DNA of 29,248 bases from a virus, in IMG/VR virus record IMGVR_UViG_3300007735_000580, positions 1-29,248 of that record. One strand, given 5' to 3'. Shown piece after piece: positions 7,093 through 14,049 of the stretch. The notes under the pieces are model-generated. The model was not told the DNA's origin. It worked only from the letters and a program-made list of their open reading frames with translations, and made no database searches. Numbering within the stretch: position 1 is the first letter of the stretch; each line of letters begins with the position of its first letter. A program made the position numbers and the translations under genes.

Positions 7093-7754
7093 GCAGGTCA
7101 ATAGCGATATTGGTGCCTGCGCGTGATACGGTGATGACCTCGTTTGCCTATGATATGGCGCGAGCGATGTCGTATCACACAGCGACAACAGACGACCGTG
7201 TTCTGCTCTACACGAGCCACGGAACTCTGATCGCCTCTCAGCGTATGGAGCTTGCGCGTCAAGCACTCGAGGAGAAGGCGGACTATCTCCTCTGGCTTGA
7301 TTCAGACATGCGGTTCCCGAAAGAAACTATCGGGCACCTAATCCTGCGCGACAAGCCCATCGTGGCTGCTAACTACGCGACACGTCGCATGCCGGTAAAG
7401 CCGGTTGCGATGATGGATGCGCAGGGAAAGATTGACCGAGTGTATACCGGCCCAGAGTCCGAAGGGCTACAGCCTGTCGATTATGTCGGCATGGGCGTGA
7501 TGATGGTGAAGCGAGAGGTGTTCGAGAAGTTAGAGGCGCCGTGGTTTGCGATCCCGTACTCAACGATTGGAAATCACTACATCGGCGAAGACGTTTTCTT
7601 CTGCCGCAAGGCCAGGGAGGCCGGGTACGAAGTGCTTCTCGATCATGACCTCTCGCAGCATGTAAAGCATATCGGTACGTTCGAGTATTCCCACGAGGGT
7701 GCTTGGGCGATGAAGGAAGAGGTTGATGGCTCTAAACTCATACAGCGCGCTTAA
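7089..7754 (+). CDS. GT2-like glycosyltransferase in the head gene cluster
   Basis: A 221-residue GT-A enzyme. An N-terminal strand IAILVPARDT is followed by the metal motif DSDM (71-74, in LLWLDSDMRFP), GMGVMMVKREVFE (134-146), GEDVFFCRKAREAGY (166-180) with the catalytic-type acid pair, and His191/His194 near the end, as expected for small GT2-like phage and LPS transferases. It uses a nucleotide sugar. It is coupled to the capsid-proximal gene by ATGA and its last 29 bp overlap the adaptor gene, so it is expressed with virion proteins. That suits glycosylation of a capsid or tail protein, though no acceptor is shown. Confidence 0.8.
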   Translation: MSRSIAILVPARDTVMTSFAYDMARAMSYHTATTDDRVLLYTSHGTLIASQRMELARQALEEKADYLLWLDSDMRFPKETIGHLILRDKPIVAANYATRRMPVKPVAMMDAQGKIDRVYTGPESEGLQPVDYVGMGVMMVKREVFEKLEAPWFAIPYSTIGNHYIGEDVFFCRKAREAGYEVLLDHDLSQHVKHIGTFEYSHEGAWAMKEEVDGSKLIQRA

Positions 7755-8358
7755 AACGAGCATCGCGGACTGGCTCAACCGTGACGACCTCACGGCAGTC
7801 ATCCCCGACTTTATCTCTCTTGCTGAGTCCCAACTTGAGCGTCGCATACCGACGCAAAAGATGGTGAAGCGCGCCAACGCCACGATTGATACGCCATTCT
7901 CGGCGCTGCCGTCTGACTTTTTGTCTTGTAAGTCCTTGGTGTTGACGTCTACCGCTCCGGTTCAGCCTCTGGTGTTTCTCACCGAAGATGAACTTGATTC
8001 AAAGAAGTACGTCTACCGCACCACCGGGAAGCCGCAGTATTTTGCTCTGGTCGGAAACCAGATCGAAGTGTTGCCGGCGCCCGACACCAGCTACACGGCA
8101 GAGCTGACGTATGTGGCTACGCTTGCAAAGCTGTCTGACAGCAACACCTCTAACTGGCTGCTCGAGCGTCACCCAGACGTTTACCTGTATGGTGCGCTAC
8201 TGCAGGCTGCCCCGTACCTGCGCGACGATGAGCGCGTAGGGACGTGGGCTTCGCTTTATGATGCCGCGGTGGGCGACATTATCCTGCAAAACGAGCGGGC
8301 AGCCTTTAGCCAAGGGCGCTCTGCCATGACTGTTAAACCGACGAGGGTGATCCCGTGA
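7726..8358 (+). CDS. Head-tail adaptor, SU10-like
   Basis: A 210-residue protein beginning SYSALKTSIADWLNRDDLTAV, then IPDFISLAESQLERRI, the opening of the SU10-type adaptor family found after SU10-like capsid genes. Later PSDFLSCKSLVL, GNQIEVLPAPD and ELTYVATLAKLSD with a C-terminal helical bundle also fit. It would sit beneath the portal and link head to tail. I chose ATG 7726, three bases after an in-frame TTG, because AAGGAAGAGG lies just upstream inside the glycosyltransferase gene. It ends in a GTGA overlap with the next gene. Together with the capsid type it places the virion in an SU10-like lineage. Confidence 0.8.
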   Translation: MALNSYSALKTSIADWLNRDDLTAVIPDFISLAESQLERRIPTQKMVKRANATIDTPFSALPSDFLSCKSLVLTSTAPVQPLVFLTEDELDSKKYVYRTTGKPQYFALVGNQIEVLPAPDTSYTAELTYVATLAKLSDSNTSNWLLERHPDVYLYGALLQAAPYLRDDERVGTWASLYDAAVGDIILQNERAAFSQGRSAMTVKPTRVIP

Positions 8359-8738
8359 GTGCATTTTCAAACTATCTTGAGACCAAGATTCTTCAGCATG
8401 TGCTGACGAATACAGCCTACACGTCACCGACGACCGTGTACATCGGTCTGCATACGGCAGACCCGACTGACGCCGGAACGGGCACGGAAGTGAGCGGTGG
8501 TTCTTATGCGCGTCAGTCGTGCGCCTTTACGGTGTCTGGAGACACGGGCAGCAACACGAGCGCCATTGAGTTCCCGACCGCTACGGCGTCGTGGGGTACG
8601 GTCGGCTGGGTCGCGGTCTGGGACAACCTGTCCGGCGGCAACCTGCTGTTCCACGGTGCGCTGACCGCGAGCAAGACCATCGCGTCGGGGGACGTGTTCC
8701 GTATCCCGGCTGGCGATCTTGACATCACGTTGAACTAA
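8355..8738 (+). CDS. Phage tail/baseplate-type protein of the 'GTEVSGGSYAR' family
   Basis: A 127-residue beta-rich protein: SNYLETKILQHVL, then TVYIGLHTADPTDAGTGTEV, SYARQSCAFTV, and a closing SGDVFRIPAGDLDITLN. This is a very common small phage structural family, generally annotated as a tail fibre or putative tail protein; the exact position in the virion is unclear. The GTG start overlaps the adaptor stop (GTGA). It precedes a repeat protein and the long tail fibre, so a fibre-attachment role is plausible. Confidence 0.7.
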   Translation: MSAFSNYLETKILQHVLTNTAYTSPTTVYIGLHTADPTDAGTGTEVSGGSYARQSCAFTVSGDTGSNTSAIEFPTATASWGTVGWVAVWDNLSGGNLLFHGALTASKTIASGDVFRIPAGDLDITLN

Positions 8739-8741
8739 AGA

Positions 8742-9587
8742 ATGGCAGGCTACGGTTCCGGTTTATACGGCCGTGGCAGGTATGGCATCGACCCGAAGGA
8801 GGGCGCTGCCAGTTTAAGTGCAGCCGCGTCCGTCTCGTGCGTAGGCGTGAGGGTGCGGCTTGGTGCCGCGGCATTAAGTGGTGCCGCGACGGTTACGGCG
8901 GTGGGATTGCGCGTCAGATTTGGCGCAGCAGCACTGTCGGCATCGGCAGCACAGACGGCCAATGCGGTCATTGTCAAGAATACCGCAGCGGCCCTCAGTG
9001 CATCGGCAACGCAAACGTGCGCTGCCAAGATCGTCAAGGATGGCGCTGCGGCGCTGTCTGCGACGGCCACTCTGAGTGCAGCGGCCACCAGAGTAAGGCT
9101 TGGAGCTGCCGCGCTGAGTGCGAGTGCGTCGGTTTCTGCGGATTATCGGCGCGTCAGGCTGGCAAGTGCAGCGGTATCTGCCGCAGCAAGTGTTACGGCC
9201 GCAGCGGTTAGGGTACGACTTGGAGCCTCTGCACTCAGTGCGTCGGCCACCCAGACTGCCACGGCAAGGGTTGTCTATCTTGACAGCGCGGCACTTGTTG
9301 GCACGGCAACTGTTTCGGCGGTTGCCAACAGGGTGCAGTTTGCCTCAGCCGCCATGGCTGGCGCTGCGTCGGTAACGTGCGCAGGAAGGAAGAAGTGGGA
9401 AGACGAGAGCGACACGCCGGAGTCTTGGGCTACACAATCCGACACGGCAAAGGCGTGGAGCGTAGTGGGTGATACCGCAGAGTCGTGGAGCACGATCAGC
9501 GACACCGCAGAAACATGGACGCCGGCTTCGGACACGGCGAAAACTTGGACAGAGAAGACACACCCGGCCTATCTAGAGGCCGCTTGA
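8742..9587 (+). CDS. Two-tier repeat protein, putative tail fibre-associated
   Basis: A 281-residue protein made almost entirely of repeats. Residues 17-216 are ten consecutive units of exactly 20 residues with consensus close to RVRLGAAALSASASVSA plus three variable positions. After a short linker come five units of exactly 10 residues (224-273) with consensus DTAxxWxxxS. The N-terminus is Gly/Tyr/Arg-rich (GYGSGLYGRGRYG). Alternating Ala/Ser/Val and Arg suggests a stacked beta-strand rod or solenoid. It lies 10 bp before the tail fibre gene, so a fibre shaft or collar is likely; I know no function for it. The start lacks a strong ribosome site. Confidence 0.65.
   Translation: MAGYGSGLYGRGRYGIDPKEGAASLSAAASVSCVGVRVRLGAAALSGAATVTAVGLRVRFGAAALSASAAQTANAVIVKNTAAALSASATQTCAAKIVKDGAAALSATATLSAAATRVRLGAAALSASASVSADYRRVRLASAAVSAAASVTAAAVRVRLGASALSASATQTATARVVYLDSAALVGTATVSAVANRVQFASAAMAGAASVTCAGRKKWEDESDTPESWATQSDTAKAWSVVGDTAESWSTISDTAETWTPASDTAKTWTEKTHPAYLEAA
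8790..9389 (+). repeat. Ten 60-nt coding repeats (20-residue units)
   Basis: Unit length is invariant across all ten copies, with no insertions or deletions. Positions 5-10 of each unit (usually AAALSA) are best kept; the final three residues vary most. DNA identity between copies is modest, so the array is old or diversified rather than freshly amplified. Confidence 0.85.
9411..9560 (+). repeat. Five 30-nt coding repeats (10-residue DTAxxW units)
   Basis: Each unit opens Asp-Thr-(Ala/Pro) and has Trp at position 6 or so (ESW, KAW, ESW, ETW, KTW). The 10-residue spacing is half of the preceding 20-residue repeat, which suggests the two tiers share a structural register. Confidence 0.85.
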
Positions 9588-9596
9588 GGTAACGAC

Positions 9597-11555
9597 ATGG
9601 CTGATACGACAACCACCAACCTTGGACTGACGAAGCCGGAGGTCGGCGCGTCTGCGGATACCTGGGGCGGTAAGATCAACACCAACCTTGACCTCGTGGA
9701 CGGCATCTTCACTGGCGCCGGCAACGGCACCTCGGTTGGCCTCAACGTCGGAACCGGCAAGACGCTGACGGTCGGCGGCACGCAGAATATGTCGGCGCTC
9801 ACGGCGTCGACGGCGCTCGCGCTCGATGCCAGCAAGAACGTTGTCTCGGTGACCAACACCGGCACCGGAAACAATGTCCTCTCGGCGTCTCCGACGCTCA
9901 CTGGCACGATCAGCGGCGCGGCCGCTACGCTCTCTGGAAACCTTACGCTCTCCGGCGGCACCGCCAACGGCGTCCTGTATTTGAACGGCAGCAAGGTGGC
10001 GACGAGTGGGTCGGCGCTGGTGTTTGATGGGACGAATCTTCTTATCGGCCAAACAACAAACGCGCAAAACTACAGGCTTGTTATTAAAGGCTCTGCTGGT
10101 TCTGCTGATGATTTAGCATTTAATTCTGATGCAACTCGGTCTGAAATTCAGTCGTTTAACTCAAAGCCACTTGAATTAAATCGTCAAGGGAATAATGTCA
10201 CTATTGGATCAGCAGGTTCTGGCAACCTCGGCATCGGCACGGCGAGTCCGTCATACAAACTGCACGTTGTGGGCGGAGCCGCTATCGCAAACAGAACCAC
10301 CAGCGACACTCCCGGCAATATTTCGCTTGGAGTTTTAAGCACTTCAAGTGTGGCGACGTTTGGATGGCGAACAGACTCATCTAATAACCTGCATTTTGAC
10401 ATTTACAACGGCGCGTCATGGTCGGCAGCGTTAACGACATCTCTTGCAGGCAACCTCGGCCTCGGGGTCACGCCGAGTGCGTGGGGGGTTGGATCTTGGA
10501 GGGGATTTGAAGTTGGTGCAAGTGGCGCATTGGCGTTTACTGGGTCTGGTACTAACGATCTTTCGCTTTCTACTAATTCTTATAACAACGGTTCTAACTG
10601 GATTTATAAGTACACTGGGGACGGGGCTGCAAGATATTCAATGACGGCAACCGGTGTTCACCGCTGGTACTATGCTGGAACCGGCACCGCAGGCAACGCG
10701 ATCACGTTCACGCAGGCGATGACGCTTGATGCGTCGGGGAATTTGGGTCTAGGTGCAACTAGCATTACCGCACTTGGTAACGGGTACACAACGCAAGCCG
10801 TTCAAGGCGCTAACGGAGCCGGGTTTCGTCTTTACCAAAGCACGAACGAGCGTGGCAGGTTTTATGCCGACTCAACTGGCGCATTTGTTCAATCAGTAAC
10901 AGCCATCCCACTAGCCTTTCATACGGACTCCACCGAACGCGGCCGGTTCACGGCGGGGGGCTATTTCAAGGCGAGTAATGATGGAACCTATTACGGAAGC
11001 ACAGCCTCTTATCACGAACTTCGTCAAACAGGAACCGGAGTTGGTGTTGTTGTCAGTGCGAGCAACGCATCGTACGCAAATGATATTTTTTATATAACCG
11101 CTTCAAGAAATACCACTAACGGCAGTTTCAATTATCTCGTTTGCTACAACGATGGCAGCGCCAACTTCCGTTTGAAAATTGCCGATTCGGGCAATGTCAC
11201 CAATGTGAACGGTTCATACGGCACCATTTCCGATGCCAAGATGAAAACCGACATTGTGGATGCAGGTTCACAGTGGGACGACATCAAAGCAGTGCGGTTC
11301 CGTAAGTTCAAGATGAAGAATGACCCGACTGGCCTTGTCCAGTTTGGTCTTGTCGCGCAGGAACTTGAACAAGTGTCGCCGGGATTGGTAGACGAACACG
11401 CCGACCGTGATGCAGAAGGCAACGACCTTGGCACGACTACCAAGTCGGTGAAAACCTCTGTGCTGCTGATGAAGGCAGCGAAAGCCCTGCAAGAAGCGAT
11501 GGCGCGTATCGAATCGCTTGAGGCCGACGTAGCCGCGCTGAAGGGTGCCAAGTGA
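9597..11555 (+). CDS. Tail fibre with C-terminal S74 self-cleaving chaperone
   Basis: A 652-residue fibre. The N-terminus ([18 protein letters not shown], then [18 protein letters not shown]) is a standard virion-attachment segment. The middle carries repeated GNLGLG/GNLGIG-type segments (for example near 10220, 10450 and 10740) in a beta-rich shaft. From Ser545 the end is a peptidase S74 intramolecular chaperone: SDAKMK with Ser545 and Lys550 as the expected dyad, [11 protein letters not shown], and a C-terminal coiled coil. In known members the domain trimerises the fibre, then cuts itself off just before the Ser. The ribosome site is GAGG. AT-richer blocks inside the shaft hint at recombination of receptor-binding parts. 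Confidence 0.88.
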   Translation: MADTTTTNLGLTKPEVGASADTWGGKINTNLDLVDGIFTGAGNGTSVGLNVGTGKTLTVGGTQNMSALTASTALALDASKNVVSVTNTGTGNNVLSASPTLTGTISGAAATLSGNLTLSGGTANGVLYLNGSKVATSGSALVFDGTNLLIGQTTNAQNYRLVIKGSAGSADDLAFNSDATRSEIQSFNSKPLELNRQGNNVTIGSAGSGNLGIGTASPSYKLHVVGGAAIANRTTSDTPGNISLGVLSTSSVATFGWRTDSSNNLHFDIYNGASWSAALTTSLAGNLGLGVTPSAWGVGSWRGFEVGASGALAFTGSGTNDLSLSTNSYNNGSNWIYKYTGDGAARYSMTATGVHRWYYAGTGTAGNAITFTQAMTLDASGNLGLGATSITALGNGYTTQAVQGANGAGFRLYQSTNERGRFYADSTGAFVQSVTAIPLAFHTDSTERGRFTAGGYFKASNDGTYYGSTASYHELRQTGTGVGVVVSASNASYANDIFYITASRNTTNGSFNYLVCYNDGSANFRLKIADSGNVTNVNGSYGTISDAKMKTDIVDAGSQWDDIKAVRFRKFKMKNDPTGLVQFGLVAQELEQVSPGLVDEHADRDAEGNDLGTTTKSVKTSVLLMKAAKALQEAMARIESLEADVAALKGAK

Positions 11556-11824
11556 ACACAGGCTTACTAGCCCTGTTTTGCCTGCTGCAAGCCGCTGACG
11601 TTTACACGACGCTGACGGTACTCAAGCAAGGCGGGCGGGAACTGAACCCCGTGCTGGCGAAGTTGTTCACTCGCTTCGACCCGCTGGCCGTGATGGTCGG
11701 CATCAAGTTGGCGGGGGTGTGGGCGTTGTGGTACGTCAACCTTTGGTGGCTGACGCTAGCCGCTTGCTGCGTGTATGCGTATGTCGTTAATCAGAACTAT
11801 GGAGTAATGACCCGTGGACGTTGA
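11552..11824 (+). CDS. DUF5658-like small membrane protein
   Basis: A 90-residue hydrophobic protein. [17 protein letters not shown], followed by [13 protein letters not shown], matches the DUF5658 pattern, with membrane segments at about residues 2-20, 46-62 and 64-80. The start is GTG overlapping the fibre stop. Function is unknown; placed among tail genes but well before the lysis block, it could act in membrane passage or host takeover. Its last bases overlap the next small gene by 11 bp. Confidence 0.65.
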   Translation: MNTGLLALFCLLQAADVYTTLTVLKQGGRELNPVLAKLFTRFDPLAVMVGIKLAGVWALWYVNLWWLTLAACCVYAYVVNQNYGVMTRGR

Positions 11825-11969
11825 ACTGAAAGTCTCGCTTGAAGAATCCGTTGCCATCGTGAACCTGTTGGGGTCACTCCCGACCTCGCAGGGCGCACAT
11901 CCGCTGTGGGCCAAACTCAAGGCACAGGTTGAGCCGCATCTGCCGAAGGAAGAGAAGAAGGAGCCGTGA
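11814..11969 (+). CDS. Small conserved phage protein (51 aa)
   Basis: A short soluble protein beginning [20 protein letters not shown], then SLPTSQGAHPLWAKLKAQVE and a Lys/Glu tail. Tiny proteins with 'LPT..GA.PL..KL..Q' are frequent in phage structural regions; no function is known to me. The GTG start lies within the end of the preceding gene and the stop is one base before the next ATG, so it fits the tight packing of real genes here. Confidence 0.6.
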   Translation: MDVELKVSLEESVAIVNLLGSLPTSQGAHPLWAKLKAQVEPHLPKEEKKEP

Positions 11970-11970
11970 A

Positions 11971-12195
11971 ATGTCGGAGCAGGATCAGACCGTGGAGCTA
12001 GCCCTGCTTCGTAAAGACATGGAGCTTTTACAGAGCGACATGGCCGAGGTTAAGGGCGACCTTAAAAAGCTCGCCGACGCATGGTCTACGGCAGAGAATC
12101 TTGTTGCATTTGTGAAGTGGCTTGCGGGTCTTGCGGCGGGCATCGGTTTACTGGTCGCCTTCTTCAAGGGCTTTATTATCCCAACAAAGGAGTAA
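11971..12195 (+). CDS. Coiled coil plus membrane anchor protein (74 aa), holin- or spanin-like shape
   Basis: A 74-residue protein with an N-terminal coiled coil (ELALLRKDMELLQSDMAEVK) and one membrane segment near residues 50-68 (LAGLAAGIGLLVAFFKGF). I chose ATG 11971, directly after the previous stop. The shape matches small phage membrane proteins annotated as holin-like, but it sits far from the endolysin. It may act in DNA entry or be a membrane-bound accessory protein. No family is recognised with certainty. Confidence 0.6.
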   Translation: MSEQDQTVELALLRKDMELLQSDMAEVKGDLKKLADAWSTAENLVAFVKWLAGLAAGIGLLVAFFKGFIIPTKE

Positions 12196-12199
12196 CGCC

Positions 12200-13675
12200 T
12201 TGGCGTTAATTCCGCTCAACATCCAGCCGGGCGTATATCGCAACGGCACCGACTACCAAAGCAAGGGACGATGGCGTGACGCCTCGCTCGTGCGGTGGTA
12301 CGAGAACACCATGCGCCCGGTGGGCGGGTGGCGTAAGCGAGCCTCTGGTCAGCTCACGGGCAAGTGTCGTGGCATCCTGGCGTGGCGAAGCAACGCCAAC
12401 GCACGCTGGATCGCTTTGGGCACGCACAGCAAGCTCTACGCCATGAACGAGGCGGGCACCATAACGGACATCACGCCCGCTGGGTTTACGGCTGGCAACG
12501 CAGACGCAGTGCTGAACCTTGGGTACGGCGGAGGCCCTTACGGGCTGTTCTCTTACGGCACCCCGCGGCCCGACACCGGCACGGTGACGCCAGCCACGAC
12601 GTGGAGCCTCGATAACTGGGGCGAGTTCCTGCTTGCCTGCTCGAATGCAGACGGCAAGATCTACGAGTGGGACTTGAACACGGCCAACGACGGCGTGGCG
12701 CTAGCCAACGCCCCGGTCAGCAACAAGGGCGTTCTCGTTACCGCGGAGCGCTTTGTGTTCGCCTTGGGCGCGGGCGGTAACGCCAGAAAGGTTGCATGGT
12801 CTGACCAAGAAGATAACACCATGTGGACGCCCGCGATCACGAACCAGGCGGGCGACATTGAGCTCGAGACGGTTGGCTCTATCGTCGCCGGGAAGCGGCT
12901 TCGCGGCGTAAACCTAATCTTCACCGACGTTGACGTCCACACGGCGCAGTATCAGGGCGCGCCGTTCGTGTACGGCTTTGAGCGTATCGCCACCGGATGC
13001 GGTTTGATTTCTGCGCAGGCCGTGGCGGCCGTTGAGTCTGTCGCGTATTGGTGGTCTCCGGCGGGATTCTTTACATACGACGGCTTCGTCCGCCCGCTAA
13101 AGTGCGACGTGCTTGATTACGTCGCCAACAACGTATCTCAGGCGCAACGCTCCAAGGTGTACGCGGTCGCCAACAACCAGTTTGGCGAGGTGTGGTGGTT
13201 TTACCCGTCGGCCTCTAGCAACGAGGTTGACTCTTACGTCGCATATAACTACCGCGAGGGGCACTGGACGATTGGCTCTCTCGGCCGCACGGCTGGGACA
13301 GACCGCGGCGTGTTCAACTATCCGCTGATGGTGTCGAGCGACGGATACGTCTACGAGCATGAGGTTGGCGTGAGCTACGACGGCTCCACGCCGTATGCGC
13401 AAAGCGGCCCGATAGAGCTTGGTGGTGGGGATCGTATTATGATGGCGCGGCAGTTGATTGCGGACGAAAAGACGCAAGGCTCTGTCGGCGTGCAATTCTT
13501 GACGAGTTTTGCCCCAAACGGCTCGCAGACGACAAAAACGTATACCATTGACTCCATCTACACGCCCGTTCGATTCACCGGCAGGCAGGTGGAGATGAAG
13601 GTCACGGGGGACTCTATGACAGACTGGCGGGTTGGCATGATGCGCCTTGATGCGGTCGCGGGCGGCGAGCGATGA
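12200..13675 (+). CDS. Tail nozzle/beta-propeller-like structural protein
   Basis: A 491-residue virion protein. I place the start at TTG 12200 because AAAGGAG lies seven bases upstream and the product then begins with the family-like ALIPLNIQPGVYRNGTDYQ; longer starts run into the upstream gene. The body has repeated beta-type segments (GGPYGLFSYGT, ACSNADGKIYEWD, AFVLG-like turns, YVYEHEVGVSYDG), suggesting a propeller such as those of P22 gp10 or T7 gp12 nozzles. It would form the lower tail channel. The next gene overlaps by ATGA. Virion role is fairly safe; the nozzle assignment needs a structural comparison. Confidence 0.65.
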   Translation: MALIPLNIQPGVYRNGTDYQSKGRWRDASLVRWYENTMRPVGGWRKRASGQLTGKCRGILAWRSNANARWIALGTHSKLYAMNEAGTITDITPAGFTAGNADAVLNLGYGGGPYGLFSYGTPRPDTGTVTPATTWSLDNWGEFLLACSNADGKIYEWDLNTANDGVALANAPVSNKGVLVTAERFVFALGAGGNARKVAWSDQEDNTMWTPAITNQAGDIELETVGSIVAGKRLRGVNLIFTDVDVHTAQYQGAPFVYGFERIATGCGLISAQAVAAVESVAYWWSPAGFFTYDGFVRPLKCDVLDYVANNVSQAQRSKVYAVANNQFGEVWWFYPSASSNEVDSYVAYNYREGHWTIGSLGRTAGTDRGVFNYPLMVSSDGYVYEHEVGVSYDGSTPYAQSGPIELGGGDRIMMARQLIADEKTQGSVGVQFLTSFAPNGSQTTKTYTIDSIYTPVRFTGRQVEMKVTGDSMTDWRVGMMRLDAVAGGER

Positions 13676-14049
13676 ACCACGAAGAGGTTGAGGGTCTGGA
13701 GTACGTCACGCCGTTTCGAGAGCTTATTGAGCGTGCGCTCGCCGAAGGCTACGGGCAGATGAACTACGCCGACGTAGTGGAAGGGTTAAAGAGGGGCGAG
13801 TATCAGTTTTGGTCTTCGGAAAACTCTTGCGTCATCACGACGATTGATATTTTCCCAAGGCTAAAGCAGCTCACTGTCATCATCGGCGCGGGTGACTTGA
13901 GGGAGATTGACGAGATCATCCGCCCGGTGCTTGAAGAGTGGGCACGGCACATTAACTGCGACACGATGCTAATCATGGGACGACCCGGTTGGCAGCGTGC
14001 TCTGGAAGGCTACAAACGCACCGCGGTGGTGCTCGAGAAGAGACTATGA
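13672..14049 (+). CDS. Conserved phage protein, GNAT-like
   Basis: A 125-residue protein with QFWSSENSCVITTI, LTVIIGAGDLREI, then LEEWARHINCDTMLIMGRPGW and RALEGYKRT. The strand-turn-helix order and the 'GR.GW.R.L' ending recall GNAT-like proteins encoded near podovirus internal proteins, but an acetyl-CoA binding loop (Q/RxxGxG/A) is not evident. It joins neighbours by ATGA overlaps at both ends, so it is co-made with the nozzle-like protein and the large S74-ended protein. It may be a small virion or assembly component. Confidence 0.55.
   Translation: MNHEEVEGLEYVTPFRELIERALAEGYGQMNYADVVEGLKRGEYQFWSSENSCVITTIDIFPRLKQLTVIIGAGDLREIDEIIRPVLEEWARHINCDTMLIMGRPGWQRALEGYKRTAVVLEKRL

Noticed and set aside
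8790-9560. Regularly spaced repeats that could be taken for a CRISPR array
   Set aside because: The 60- and 30-nt periods are contiguous, in frame and code for a continuous repeat protein; there are no unique spacers between identical repeats.
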